Position numbers and translations under genes: made by a program
The notes under the pieces: model-generated
The model's database searches: none
What the model was told of the DNA's origin: nothing
What the model saw: only the letters and a program-made list of their open reading frames with translations
Part shown: positions 1 through 16,400 of the stretch, one piece after another
Layout: every line of letters begins with the position of its first letter
Position numbering within the stretch: position 1 is the stretch's first letter
Assembly (NCBI GenBank): GCA_964016885.1
Contig: OZ024741.1
Span: 29,490,809 to 29,554,808 of the forward strand
DNA: 64,000 bases
DNA from: Eledone cirrhosa
Taxonomy: Eukaryota > Mollusca > Cephalopoda > Octopoda > Eledonidae
Direction: 5' to 3'

Positions 1-1032
1 ATCAGTACTATAGATTGGTATCGTGTAGGTGACACCAGTACTATAGATTGGTATTGTGTAGGTGACATCAGTACTATACATTAGTATTGTGTAGGTGACA
101 CCAGTACTATAGATTGGTATTGTGTAGGTGACACCAGTACTATAGATTAGTATTGTGTAGGTGACACCAGTACTATAGATTGGTATTGGGTAGGTGACAC
201 CAGTACTATAGATTAGTATTGTATAGGTGACATCAGTACTATAGATTGGTATTGTGTAGGTGACACCAGTACTATAGATTGGTATTGTGTAGGTGACACC
301 AGTACTCTAGATTGGTATTGTGTAGGTGACACCAGTACTAAAGATTGGTATTGTGTAGGTGACATCAGTACAATAGATTGGTATTGTATAGGTGACACCA
401 GTACTATAGATTGGTATTGTGTAGCTGACATCAGTACAATAGATTGGTATTGTATAGGTGACACCAGTACTATAGATTGGTATTGTGTAGGTGACATCAG
501 TACTATAGATTAGTATTGTGTAGGTGACACCATTACTATAGATTAGTATTGCGTAGGTGACATCAGTACTATAGATTGGTATTGTGCAGGTGACATCAGT
601 ACTATAGATTAGTATTGTGTAGGTGCCACCAGTACTATAGATTAGTATTGTGTAGGTGACATCAGTACTATAGATTGGTATTGTGTAGGTGACACCAGTA
701 CTATAGATTAGTATTGTGTAGGTGACACCAGTACTATAGATTGGTATTGTGTAGGTGACACCAATACTATAGATTGGTATTGTGTAGGTGACACCAGTAC
801 TATAGATTGGTATTGTGTAGGTGACACCAGTACTATAGATTAGTATTGTGTAGGTGACACCAGTACTATAGATTGGTATTGGGTAGGTGACACCAGTACT
901 ATAGATTAGTATTGTGTATGTGACACCAGTACTATAGATTGGTATTGTGTAGGTGACACCAGTACTCTAGATTGGTATTGTGTAGGCGACACCAGTACTA
1001 TAGATTGGTATTGTGTAGGTGACACCAGTACT

Positions 1033-4000
1033 CTAGATTGGTATTGTGTAGGAGACACCAGTACTAAAGATTGGTATTGTGTAGGTGACATCAGTACTAT
1101 AGATTGGTATTGTATATGTGACACCAGTACTATAGATTGGTATTGTGTAGGTGACATCAGTACAATAGATTGGTATTGTATAGGTGACACCAGTACTATA
1201 GATTGGTATTGTGTAGGTGACACCAGTACTATAGATTGGTATTGCGTAGGTGAGACCAGTACTATAGATTGGTATTGTGTAGGTGACATCAGTGCTATAG
1301 ATTGGTATTGTGTAGGTGACATCAGTACTATAGATTTGTATTGTGTATGTGACATCAGTACAATAGATTGGTATTGTGTAGGTGACACCAGTACTATAGA
1401 TTAGTATTGTGTAGGTGACACCAGTACTATAGATTGGTATTGTGTAGGTGACAGCAGTACTATAGATTGGTATTGTGTAGGTGACATCAGTATTATAGAT
1501 TAGTATTGTGTAGGTGACACCATTACTATACATTAGTATTGTGTAGGTGACACCAGTACTATAGATTGGTATTGTGTAGGTGACATCAGTATTATAGATT
1601 TGTATTGTGTAGGTGACACCAGTACTATAGATTGGTATTGTGTAGGTGACACCAGTATTATAGATTGGTATTGTGTAGGTGACACCAGTACTATAGATTT
1701 GTATTGTGTAGGTGACACCAGTACTATAGATTGGTATTGTGTAGGTGACATCAGTACTATAGATTGGTATTGTGTAGGTGACACCAGTACTATAGATTGG
1801 TATTGTGTAGGTGACATCAGTACTATACATTAGTATTGTGTAGGTGACACCAGTACTATAGATTGGTATTGTGTAGGTGACACCAGTACTATAGATTAGT
1901 ATTGTGTAGGTGACACCAGTACTATAGATTAGTATTGTGTAGGTGACACCAGTACTATAGATTAGTATTGTGTAGGTGACACCAGTACTAAAGAGTAGTA
2001 TTGTGTAGGTGACACCAGCACTATAGATTGGTATTGTGTAGGTGACAGCAGTACTCTAGATTGATATTGTGTAGGTGACACCAGTACTAAAGATTGGTAT
2101 TGTATAGGTGACATCAGTACAATAGATTGGTATTGTATAGGTGACACCAGTACTATAGATTGGTATTGTGTAGGTGACACCAGTACTATAGATTGGTATT
2201 GCGTAGGTGAGACCAGTACTATAGATTGGCATTGTGTAGGTGACATCAGTACTATAGATTGGTATTGTGTAGATGACATCAGTACTATAGATTGGTATTG
2301 TGTAGGTGCCACCAATACTATAGATTAGTATTGTGTAGGTGACATCAGTACTATAGATTGGTATTGTGTAGGTGACACCAGTACTATAGATTAGTATTGT
2401 GTAGGTGACACCAGTACTATAGATTGGTATTGTGTAGGTGACACCAATACTATAGATTGGTATTGTGTAGGTGACACCAGTACTATAGATTGGTATTGTG
2501 TAGGTGACACCAGTACTATAGATTAGTATTGTGTAGGTGACACCAGTACTATAGATTAGTATTGTGTAGGTGACACCAGTACTATAGATTGGTATTGGGT
2601 AGGTGACACCAGTACTATAGATTAGTATTGTATAGGTGACATCAGTACTATAGATTGGTATTGTGTAGGTAACACCAGTACTATAGATTGGTATTGTGTA
2701 GGTGACACCAGTACTCTAGATTGGTATTGTGTAGGTGACACCAGTACTAAAGATTGGTATTGTGTAGGTGACATCAGTACTATAGATTGGTATTGTATAG
2801 GTGACACCAGTATTATAGATTGGTATTGTGTAGGTGACATCAGTACAATAGATTGGTATTGTATAGGTGACACCAGTACTATAGATTGGTATTGTGTAGG
2901 TGACACCAGTACTATAGATTGGTATTGCGTAGGTGAGACCAGTACTATAGATTGGTATTGTGTAGGTGACATCAGTACTATAGATTGGTATTGTGTAGAT
3001 GACATCAGTACTATAGATTTGTATTGTGTAGGTGACATCAGTACAATAGATTGGTATTGTGTAGGTGACACCAGTACTATAGATTAGTATTGTGTAGGTG
3101 ACACCAGTACTATAGATTGGTATTGTGTAGGTGACACCAGTACTATAGATTGGTATTGTGTAGGTGACATCAGTACTATAGATTAGTATTGTGTAGGTGA
3201 CACCATTACTATACATTAGTATTGTGTAGGTGACACCAGTACTATAGATTGGTATTGTGTAGGTGACATCAGTACTATAGATTGGTATTGTGTAGGTGAC
3301 ATCAGTACTATAGATTAGTATTGTGTAGGTGACACCAGTACTATAGATTGGTATTGTGTAGGTGTCATCAGTACTATAGATTGGTATTGTGTAGGTGACA
3401 TCAGTACTATAGATTTGTATCGTGTAGGTGACATCAGTACTATAGATTGGTATTGTATAGGTGACACCAGTACTATAGATTGGTAGTGTGTAGGTGACAC
3501 CAGTACTATAGATTGGTATTGCGTAGGTGAGACCAGTACTATAGATTGGTATTGTGTAGGAGACATCAGTACTATAAATTGGTATTGTGTAGGTGACATC
3601 AGTACTATAGATTTGTATTGTGTAGGTGACACCAGTACTATAGATTAGTATTGTGTAGGTGACACCAGTACTATAGATTGGTATTGTGTAGGTGACATCA
3701 GTACTATAGATTAGTATTGTGTAGGTGACACCATTACTATAGATTAGTATTGCGTAGGTGACATCAGTACTATAGATTGGTATTGTGCAGGTGACATCAG
3801 TACTATAGATTAGTATTGTGTAGGTGCCACCAGTACTAAAGATTAGTATTGTGTAGGTGACATCAGTACTATAGATTGGTATTGTGTAGGTGACACCAGT
3901 ACTATAGATTAGTATTGTGTAGGTGACACCAGTACTATAGATTGGTATTGTGTAGGTGACACCAGTACTATAGATTAGTATTGTGTAGGTGACACCAGTA

Positions 4001-5031
4001 CTATAGATTGGTATTGGGTAGGTGACACCAGTACTATAGATTAGTATTGTGTAGATGACACCAGTACTATAGATTGGTATTGTGTAGGTGGCACCAGTAC
4101 TCTAGATTGGTATTGGGTAGGTGACACCAGTACTATAGATTGGTATTGGGTAGGTGACACCAGTACTATAGATTGGTATTGTGTAGGTGACACCAGTACT
4201 ATAGATTGGTATTGTGTAGGTGACACCAGTACTCTAGATTGGTATTGTGTAGGTGACACCAGTACTAAAGATTGGTATTGTGTAGGTGACATCAGTACTA
4301 TAGATTGGTATTGTATAGGTGACACCAGTACTATAGATTGGTATTGTGTAGGTGACATCAGTACAATAGATTGGTATTGTATAGGTGACACCAGTACTAT
4401 AGATTGGTATTGTGTAGGTGACACCAGTACTATAGATTGGTATTGCGTAGGTGAGACCAGTACTATAGATTGGTATTGTGTAGGTGACATCAGTACTATA
4501 GATTGGTATTGTGTAGGTGACATCAGTACTGTAGATTTGTATTGTGTATGTGACATCAGTACAATAGATTGGTATTGTGTAGGTGACACCAGTACTATAG
4601 ATTAGTATTGTGTAGGTGACACCAGTACTATAGATTGGTATTGTGTAGGTCACACCAGTACTATAGATTGGTATTGTGTAGGTGACATCAGTACTATAGA
4701 TTAGTATTGTGTAGGTGACACCATTACTATACATTAGTATTGTGTAGGTGACACCAGTACTATAGATTGGTATTGTGTAGGTGACATCAGTATTATAGAT
4801 TTGTATTGTGTAGGTGGCACCAGTACTATAGATTGGTATTGTGTAGGTGACACCAGTACTATAGATTGGTATTGTGTAGGTGACACCAGTACTATAGATT
4901 GGTATTGTGTAGGTGACACCAGTACTATAGATTGGTATTGTGTAGGTGACATCAGTACTATAGATTGGTATTGTGTAGGTGACACCAGTACTATAGATTG
5001 GTATTGTGTAGGTGACATCAGTACTATACAT
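1033..5031. repeat. Older block pair with 3,201-bp (97-monomer) spacing
   Basis: Bases 1033-1830 correspond to 4234-5031 at an offset of 3,201 bp. The shared order of rare monomers (ACTAAAG, GTGAGACC, TTGTATTG variants) shows common descent, but the copies differ at more positions than the blocks further right, so this duplication looks older. Neighbouring runs recur with other whole-monomer offsets. Confidence 0.75.
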
Positions 5032-8000
5032 TAGTATTGTGTAGGTGACACCAGTACTATAGATTGGTATTGTGTAGGTGACACCAGTACTATAGATTAG
5101 TATTGTGTAGGTGACACCAGTACTATAGATTAGTATTGTGTAGGTGACACCAGTACTATAGATTAGTATTGTGTAGGTGACACCAGTACTAAAGAGTAGT
5201 ATTGTGTAGGTGACACCAGCACTATAGATTGGTATTGTGTAGGTGACACCAGTACTCTAGATTGGTATAGTGTAGGTGACACCAGTACTAAAGATTGGTA
5301 TTGTATAGGTGACATCAGTACAATAGATTGGTATTGTATAGGTGACACCAGTACTATAGATTGGTATTGTGTAGGTGACATCAGTACTATAGATTAGTAT
5401 TGTGTAGGTGACACCAGTACTATAGATTGGTATTGTGTAGGTGACATCAGTACTATAGATTGGTATTGTGTAGGTGACATCAGTACTATAGATTTGTATC
5501 GTGTAGGTGACATCAGTACTATAGATTGGTATTGTATAGGTGACACCAGTACTATAGATTGGTAGTGTGTAGGTGACACCAGTACTATAGATTGGTATTG
5601 CGTAGGTGAGACCAGTACTATAGATTGGTATTGTGTAGGAGACATCAGTACTATAAATTGGTATTGTGTAGGTGACATCAGTACTATAGATTTGTATTGT
5701 GTAGGTGACAACAGTACTATAGATTGGTATTGTGTAGGTGACACCAGTACTATAGATTAGTATTGTGTAAGTGACACCAGTACTATAGATTGGTATTGTG
5801 TAGGTGACATCAGTACTATAGATTAGTATTGTGTAGGTGACACCATTACTATAGATTAGTATTGCGTAGGTGACATCAGTACTATAGATTGGTATTGTGC
5901 AGGTGACATCAGTACTATAGATTAGTATTGTGTAGGTGCCACCAGTACTATAGATTAGTATTGTGTAGGTGACATCAGTACTATAGATTGGTATTGTGTA
6001 GGTGACACCAGTACTATAGATTAGTATTGTGTAGGTGACACCAGTACTATAGATTAGTATTGTGTAGGTGACACCAGTACTATAGATTGGTATTGTGTAG
6101 GTGACACCAGTACTCTAGATTGGTATTGGGTAGGTGACACCAGTACTATAGATTGGTATTGGGTAGGTGACACCAGTACTATAGATTGGTATTGTGTAGG
6201 TGACACCAGTACTATAGATTGGTATTGTGTAGGTGACACCAGTACTCTAGATTGGTATTGTGTAGGTGACACCAGTACTATAGATTGGTATTGTGTAGGT
6301 GACACCAGTACTCTAGATTGGTATTGTGTAGGTGACACCAGTACTAAAGATTGGTATTGTGTAGGTGACATCAGTACTATAGATTGGTATTGTATAGGTG
6401 ACACCAGTACTATAGATTGGTATTGTGTAGGTGACATCAGTACAATAGATTGGTATTGTATAGGTGACACCAGTACTATAGATTCGTATTGTGTAGGTGA
6501 CACCAGTACTATAGATTGGTATTGCGTAGGTGAGACCAGTACTATAGATTGGTATTGTGTAGGTGACATCAGTACTATAGATTGGTATTGTGTAGGTGAC
6601 ATCAGTACTATAGATTTGTATTGTGTATGTGACATCAGTACAATAGATTGGTATTGTGTAGGTGACACCAGTACTATAGATTAGTATTGTGTAGGTGACA
6701 CCAGTACTATAGATTGGTATTGTGTAGGTGACACCAGTACTATAGATTGGTATTGTGTAGGTGACATCAGTACTATAGATTGGTATTGTATAGGTGACAT
6801 CAGTACAATAGATTGGTATTGTATAGGTGACACCAGTACTATAGATTGGTATTGTGTAGGTGACACCAGTACTATAGATTGGTATTGCGTAGGTGAGACC
6901 AGTACTATAGATTGGCATTGTGTAGGTGACATCAGTACTATAGAGTGGTATTGTGTAGATGACATCAGTACTATAGATTGGTATTGTGTAGGTGACACCA
7001 ATACTATAGATTAGTATTGTGTAGGTGACACCAGTACTATAGATTGGTATTGTGTAGGTGACACCAGTACTATAGATTGGTATTGTGTAGGTGACATCAG
7101 TACTATACATTAGTATTGTGTAGGTGACACCAGTACTATAGATTGGTATTGTGTAGGTGACATCAGTACTATAGATTGGTATTGTATAGGTGACACCAGT
7201 ACTATAGATTGGTATTGTGTAGGTGACATCAGTACTATAGATTAGTATTGTATAGGTGACACCAGTACTATAGATTGGTATTGTGTAGGTGACACCAGTA
7301 CTAAAGATTTGTATTGTGTAGGTGACATCAGTACTATAGATTGGTATTGTGTAGGTGACACCAGTACTATAGATTGGTATTGTGTAGATGACATCAGTAC
7401 TATAGATTGGTATTGTATAGGTGACACCAGTACTATAGATTGGTATTGTGTAGGTGACACCAGTACTATAGATTAGTATTGTGTAGGTGACACCAGTACT
7501 ATAGATTTGTATTGTGTAGGTGACATCAGTACTATAGATTGGTATTGTGTAGGTGACATCAGTAATATAGATTAGTATTGTGTAGGTGACACCAGTACTA
7601 TATATTGGTATTGTGTAGGTGACATCAGTACTATAGATTGGTATTGTGTAGGTGACATCAGTACTATAGATTTGTATCGTGTAGGTGACATCAGTACTAT
7701 AGATTGGTATTGTGTAGGTGGCATCAGTATTATAGATTTGTATTGTGTAGGTGACACCAGTACTATAGATTGGTATTGTGTAGGTGACACCAGTACTATA
7801 GATTAGTATTGTGTAGGTGACACCAGTACTATAGATTGGTATTGCGTAGGTGACATCAATACTATAGATTAGTATTGTGTAGGTGACTTCAGTACTATAG
7901 ATTAGTATTGTGTAGGTGACACCAGTACTATAGATTGGTATTGTGTAGGTGACACCAGTACTATAGATTAGTATCGTGTAGGTGACACCAGTACTATAGA

Positions 8001-11000
8001 TTGCTATTGTGTAGGTGACACCAGTACTATAGATTAGTATTGTGTAGGTGACACCAGTACTATAGATTGGTATTGTGTAGGTGACACCAGTACTATAGAT
8101 TAGTATTGTGAATGTGACATCAGTACTATAGATTAGTATTGTGTAGTTGACACCAGTACTATAGATTAGTACTGTGTAGGTGACACCAGTAATATAGATT
8201 GGTATTGTGTAGTTGACACCAGTACTAAAGATTGGTATTGTGTAGGTGACATCAGTACTATAGATTGGTATTGTATAGGTGACACCAGTACTATAGATTG
8301 GTATTGTGTAGGTGACATCAGTACTATAGATTGGTATTGTATAGGTGACACCAGTACTATTGATTGGTATTGTGTAGGTGACACCAGTACTAAAGATTTG
8401 TATTGTGTAGGTGACATCAGTACTACAGATTGGTATTGTGTAGGTGATACCAGTACTATAGATTGGTATTGTGTAGGTGACACCAATACTATAGATTGGT
8501 ATTGTGTAGGTGACACCAGTACTATAGATTGGTATTCTGTAGGTGACACCAGTACTATAGATTAGTATTGTGTAGGTGACATCAGTACTATAGATTAGTA
8601 TTGTGTAGGTGACACCAGTACTATAGATTGGTATTGTGTAGGTGACACCAGTACTATAGATTGGTATTGTGTAGGTGACATCTGTACTATAGATTGGTAT
8701 TGTATAGGTGACACCAGTACTATAGATTGGTATCGTGTAGGTGACACCAGTACTATAGATTAGTATTGTGTAGGTGACACCAGTACTATAGATTTGTATT
8801 GTGTAGGTGACATCAGTACTATAGATTGGTATTGTGTAGGTGACATCAGTACTATAGATTAGTATTGTGTAGGTGACACCAGTACTATAGATTGGTATTG
8901 TGTAGGTGACACCAGTACTATAGATTAGTATTGTGTAGGTGACACCAGTACTATAGATTGGTATTGTGTAGGTGACACCAGTACTATAGATTAGTATTGT
9001 GTAGGTGACATCAGTACTATAGATTAGTATTGTGTAGGTGACACCAGTACTATAGATTGGTATGGTGTAGGTGACACCAGTACTATAGATTAGTATCGTG
9101 TAGGTGACACCAGTACTATAGATTGGTATTGTGTAGGTGACACCAGTACTATAGATTAGTATTGTGTAGGTGACACCAGTACTATAGGTTGGTATTGTGT
9201 AGGTGACACCAGTACTATAGATTAGTATTGTGAATGTGACATCAGTACTATAGATTAGTATTGTGTAGTTGACACCAGTACTATAGATTAGTATTGTGTA
9301 GGTGACACCAGTACTATAGATTGGTATTGTGTAGTTGACACCAGTACTAAAGATTGTTATTGTGTAGGTGACATCAGTACTATAGATTGGTATTGTATAG
9401 GTGACACCAGTACTATAGATTGGTATTGTGTAGGTGACATCAGTACTATAGATTGGTATTGTATAGGTGACACCAGTACTACAGATTGGTATTGTGTAGG
9501 TGATACCAGTACTATAGATTGGTATTGTGTAGGTGACACCAATACTATAGATTGGTATTGTGTAGGTGACACCAGTACTATAGATTGGTATTCTGTAGGT
9601 GACACCAGTACTATAGATTAGTATTGTGTAGGTGACATCAGTACTATAGATTAGTATTGTGTAGGTGACACCAGTACTATAGATTGGTATTGTGTAGGTG
9701 ACACCAGTACTATAGATTGGTATTGTGTAGGTGACATCTGTACTATAGATTGGTATTGTATAGGTGACACCAGTACTATAGATTGGTATCGTGTAGGTGA
9801 CACCAGTACTATAGATTAGTATTGTGTAGGTGACACCAGTACTATAGATTTTTATTGTGTAGGTGACATCAGTACTATAGATTGGTATTGTGTAGGTGAC
9901 ATCAGTACTATAGATTAGTATTGTGTAGGTGACACCAGTACTATAGATTGGTATTGTGTAGGTGACTTCAGTACTATAGATTGGTATTGTGTAGGTGACA
10001 TCAGTACTATAGATTTGTATCGTGTAGGTGACATCAGTACTATAGATTGGTATTGTATAGGTGACACCAGTACTATAGATTGGTAGTGTGTAGGTGACAC
10101 CAGTACTATAGATTGGTATTGCGTAGGTGAGACCAGTACTATTGATTGGTATTGTGTAGGTGACATCAGTACTATAAATTGGTATTGTGTAGGTGACATC
10201 AGTACTATAGATATGTATTGTGTAGGTGACACCAGTACTATAGATTAGTATTGTGTAGGTGCCACCAGTACTATAGATTAGTATTGTGTAGGTGACATCA
10301 GTACTATAGATTGGTATTGTGTAGGTCACACCAGTACTATAGATTAGTATTGTGTAGGTGACACCAGTACTATAGATTGGTATTGTGTAGGTGACACCAG
10401 TACTATAGATTGGTATTGTGTAGGTGACACCAGTACTATAGATTAGTATTGTGTAGGTGACATCAGTACTATAGATTAGTATTGTGTAGGTGACACCAGT
10501 ACTATAGATTAGTATTGTGTAGGTGACATCAGTACTATAGATAGGTATTGTGTAGGTGACACCAGTACTATAGATTGGTATTGTGTAGGTGACACCAGTA
10601 CTATAGATTGTTATTGTGTAGGTGACACCAGTACTATAGATTAGTATTGTGTAGGTGACACCAGTACTAAAGATTGGTATTGTGTAGGTGACATCAGTAC
10701 TATAGATTGGTATTGTGTAGGTGACATCAGTACTATAGATTGGTATTGTGTAGGTGACATCAGTACTATAGATTGGTATTGTGTAGGTGACATCAGTACT
10801 ATAGATTAGTATTGTGTAGGTGACACCAGTACAATAGACTGGTATTGTGTAGGTGACATCAGTACTATAGATTGGTATTGTCTAGGTGACACCAGTACTA
10901 TAGATTAGTATTGTGTAGGTGACATCAGTACTATAGATTGGTATTGTATAGGTAACACCAGTACTATAGATTGGTATTGTGTAGGTGACACCAGTCCTAT

Positions 11001-13409
11001 AGATTGGTATTGTGTAGGTGACACCAGTACTATAGATTGGTATTGTGTAGGTGACATCAGTACTATAGATTGGTATTTTTTAGTTGACACCAGTACTATA
11101 GATTAGTATTGTGTAGGTGACATCAGTACTATAGATTGTTATTGTATAGGTGACACCAGTACTATAGATTGGTATTGTGTAGGTGACACCAGTACTATAG
11201 ATTGGTATTGTGTAGGTGACATCAGTACTATAGATTTGTATTGTGTAGGTGACATCAGTACTATAGATTGGTAATGTGTAGGTGACACCAGTACTATAGA
11301 TTGGTATTGTGTAGGTGACATCAGTACTATAGATTGGTATTTTGTAGATGACACCAGTACTATAGATTGGTATTGTGTAGGTGACACCAGTACTATAGAT
11401 TGGTATTGTGTAGGTGACATCAGTACTATAGATTAGTATTGTGTAGGTGACACCAGTACTATAGATTGGTATTGTGTAGGTGACACCAGTACTATAGATT
11501 AGTATTGTGTAGGTGACACCAGTACTATAGATTAGTATTGTGTAGGTGACACCAGTACTATAGATTAGTATTGTGTAGGTGACACCAGTACTAAAGAGTA
11601 GTATTGTGTAGGTGACACCAGCACTATAGATTGGTATTGTGTAGGTGACACCAGTACTCTAGATTGGTATTGTGTAGGTGACACCAGTACTAAAGATTGG
11701 TATTGTATAGGTGACATCAGTACAATAGATTGGTATTGTATAGGTGACACCAGTACTATAGATTGGTATTGTGTAGGTGACATCAGTACTATAGATTGGT
11801 ATTGTATAGGTGACACCAGTACTATAGATTGGTATTGTGTAGGTGACACCAGTACTATAGATTGGTATTGCGTAGGTGAGACCAGTACTATAATTTGGCA
11901 TTGTGTAGGTGACATCAGTACTATAGATTGGTATTGTGTAGGTGACACCATTACTATAGATTAGTATTGTGTAGGTGACACCAGTACTATAGATTAGTAT
12001 TGTGTAGGTGACACCAGTACTATAGATTGTTATTGTGTAGGTGACACCAGTACTATAGATTGGTATTGTGTAGGTGACATCAGTACTATAGATTAGTATT
12101 GTGTAGGTGACACCAATACTATAGATTAGTATTGTGTAGGTGACACCAGTACTATAGATTGGTATTGTGTAGGTGACATCAGTATTATAGATTTGTATTG
12201 TGTAGGTGACACCAGTACTATAGATTGGTATTGTGTAGGTGACATCAGTACTATAGATTGGTATTGTGTAGGTGACACCAGTACTATAGATTGGTATTGT
12301 GTAGATGACATCAGTACTATAGATTGGTATTGTATAGGTGACACCAGTACTATAGATTGGTATTGTGTAGGTGACACCAGTACTATAGATTAGTATTGTG
12401 TAGGTGACACCAGTACTATAGATTTGTATTGTGTAGGTGACATCAGTACTATAGATGGGTATTGTGTAGGTGACATCAGTAATATAGATTAGTATTGTGT
12501 AGGTGACACCAGTACTATAGATTGGTATTGTGTAGGTGACATCAGTACTATAGATTGGTATTGTGTAGGTGACATCAATACTATAGATTTGTATCGTGTA
12601 GGTGACATCAGTACTATAGATTGGTATTGTGTAGGTGACATCAGTATTATAGATTTGTATTGTGTAGGTGACACCAGTACTATAGATTGGTATTGTGTAG
12701 GTGACACCAGTACTATAGATTGGTATTGTGTAGGTGACACCAGTACTATAGATTGGTATTGCGTAGGTGACATCAATACTATAGATTAGTATTCTGTAGG
12801 TGACATCAGTACTATAGATTAGTATTGTGTAGGTGACACCAGTACTATAGATTGGTATTGTGTAGGTGACACCAGTACTATAGATTAGTATCGTGTAGGT
12901 GACACCAGTACTATAGATTGGTATTGTGTAGGTGACACCAGTACTATAGATTAGTATTGTGTAGGTGACACCAGTACTATAGATTAGTATTGTGTAGGTG
13001 ACACCAGTACTATAGATTAGTATTGTGTAGGTGACACCAGTACTATAGATTGGTATTGTGTAGTTGACACCAGTACTAAAGATTGGTATTGTGTAGGTGA
13101 CATCAGTACTATAGATTGGTATTGTATAGGTGACACCAGTACTATAGATTGGTATTGTGTAGGTGACATCAGTACTATAGATTGGTATTGTATAGGTGAC
13201 ACCAGTACTATTGATTGGTATTGTGTAGGTGACACCAGTACTAAAGATTTGTATTGTGTAGGTGACATCAGTACTACAGATTGGTATTGTGTAGGTGACA
13301 CCAGTACTATAGATTGGTATAGTGTAGGTGACACAAATACTATAGATTGGTATTGTGTAGGTGACACCAGTACTATAGATTGGTATTCTGTAGGTGACAC
13401 CACTACTAT

Positions 13410-16400
13410 AGATTAGTATTGTGTAGGTGACACCAGTACTATAGATTGGTATTGTGTAGGTGACACCAGTACTATAGATTGGTATTGTGTAGGTGACATC
13501 TGTACTATAGATTGGTATTGTATAGGTGACACCAGTACTATAGATTGGTATTGTGTAGGTGACACCAGTACTATAGATTAGTATTGTGTAGGTGACACCA
13601 GTACTATAGATTTGTATTGTGTAGGTGACATCAGTACTATAGATTGGTATTGTGTAGGTGACATCAGTACTATAGATTGGTATTGTGTAGGTGACATCAG
13701 TACTATAGATTTGTATCGTGTAGGTGACATCAGTACTATAGATTGGTATTGTATAGGTGACACCAGTACTATAGATTGGTAGTGTGTAGGTGACACCAGT
13801 ACTATAGATTGGTATTGCGTAGGTGAGACCAGTACTATTGATTGGTATTGTGTAGGTGACATCAGTACTATAAATTGGTATTGTGTATGCGACATCAGTA
13901 CTATAGATATGTATTGTGTAGGTGACATCAGTACTATAGATTGGTATTGTGTAGGTGACACCAGTACTATAGATTAGTATTGTGTAGGTGACACCAGTAC
14001 TATAGATTGGTATTGTGTAGGTGACATCAGTACTATCGATTAGTATTGTGTAGGTGACACCATTACTATAGATTAGTATTGTGTAGGTGACATCAGTACT
14101 ATAGATTGGTATTGTGTAGGTCACACCAGTACTATAGATTAGTATTGTGTAGGTGACACCAGTACTATAGATTGGTATTGTGTAGGTGACACCAGTACTA
14201 TAGATTGGTATTGTGTAGGTGACACCAGTACTATAGATTGGTATTGTGTAGGTGACATCAGTACTATAGATTAGTATTGTGTAGGTGACACCAGTACTAT
14301 AGATTAGTATTGTGTAGGTGACATCAGTACTATAGATAGGTATTGTGTGGGTGACACCAGTACTATAGATTGGTATTGTGTAGGTGACACCAGTACTATA
14401 GATTGTTATTGTGTAGGTGACACCAGTACTATAGATTAGTATTGTGTAGGTGACACCAGTACTAAAGATTGGTATTGTGTAGGTGACATCAGTACTATAG
14501 ATTGGTATTGTGTAGGTGACATCAGTACTATAGATTGGTATTGTGTAGGTGACATCAGTACTATAGATTGGTATTGTGTAGGTGACATCAGTACTATAGA
14601 TTAGTATTGTGTAGGTGACACCAGTACAATAGATTGGTATTGTGTAGGTGACATCAGTACTATAGATTGGTATTGTCTAGGTGACACCAGTACTATAGAT
14701 TAGTATTGTGTAGGTGACATCAGTACTATAGATTGGTATTGTATAGGTAACACCAGTACTATAGATTGGTATTGTGTAGGTGACACCAGTCCTATAGATT
14801 GGTATTGTGTAGGTGACACCAGTACTATAGATTGGTATTGTGTAGGTGACATCAGTACTATAGATTGGTATTGTTTAGTTGACACCAGTACTATAGATTA
14901 GTATTGTGTAGGTGACATCAGTACTATAGATTGTTATTGTATAGGTGACACCAGTACTATAGATTGGTATTGTGTAGGTGACACCAGTACTATAGATTGG
15001 TATTGTGTAGGTGACATCAGTACTATAGATTTGTATTGTGTAGGTGACATCAGTACTATAGATTGGTAATGTGTAGGTGATACCAGTACTATAGATTGGT
15101 ATTGTGTAGGTGACATCAGTACTATAGATTGGTATTTTGTAGATGACACCAGTACTATAGATTGGTATTGTGTAGGTGACACCAGTACTATAGATTGGTA
15201 TTGTGTAGGTGACATCAGTACTATAGATTAGTATTGTGTAGGTGACACCAGTACTATAGATTGGTATTGTGTAGGTGACACCAGTACTATAGATTAGTAT
15301 TGTGTAGGTGACACCAGTACTATAGATTAGTATTGTGTAGGTGACACCAGTACTATAGATTAGTATTGTGTAGGTGACACCAGTACTAAAGAGTAGTATT
15401 GTGTAGGTGACACCAGCACTATAGATTGGTATTGTGTAGGTGACACCAGTACTCTAGATTGGTATTGTGTAGGTGACACCAGTACTAAAGATTGGTATTG
15501 TATAGGTGACATCAGTACAATAGATTGGTATTGTATAGGTGACACCAGTACTTTAGATTGGTATTGTGTAGGTGACATCAATACTATAGATTGGTATTGT
15601 ATAGGTGACACCAGTACTATAGATTGGTATTGTGTAGGTGACACCAGTACTATAGATTGGTATTGCGTAGGTGAGACCAGTACTATAATTTGGCATTGTG
15701 TAGGTGACATCAGTACTATAGATTGGTATTGTGTAGATGACATCAGTACTATAGTTTGGTATTGTGTAGGTGACACCAGTACTATAGATTAGTATTGTGT
15801 AGGTGACACCAGTACTATAGATTGATATTGTGTAGGTGACACCAGTACTATAGATTGGTATTGTGTAGGTGACATCAGTACTATAGATTAGTATTGTGTA
15901 GGTGACACCATTACTATAGATTAGTATTGTGTAGGTGACACCAGTACTATAGATTGGTATTGTGTAGGTGACATCAGTATTATAGATTTGTATTGTGTAG
16001 GTGACACCAGTACTATAGATTGGTATTGTGTAGATGACATCAGTACTATAGATTGGTATTGTATAGGTGACACCAGTACTATAGATTGGTATTGTGTAGG
16101 TGACACCAGTACTATAGATTAGTATTGTGTAGGTGACACCAGTACTATAGATTTGTATTGTGTAGGTGACATCAGTACTATAGATTGGTATTGTGTAGGT
16201 GACATCAGTAATATAGATTAGTATTGTGTAGGTGACACCAGTACTATAGATTGGTATTGTGTAGGTGACATCAGTACTATAGATTGGTATTGTGTAGGTG
16301 ACATCAGTACTATAGATTTGTATCGTGTAGGTGACATCAGTACTATAGATTGGTATTGTGTAGGTGACATCAATATTATAGATTTGTATTGTGTAGGTGA

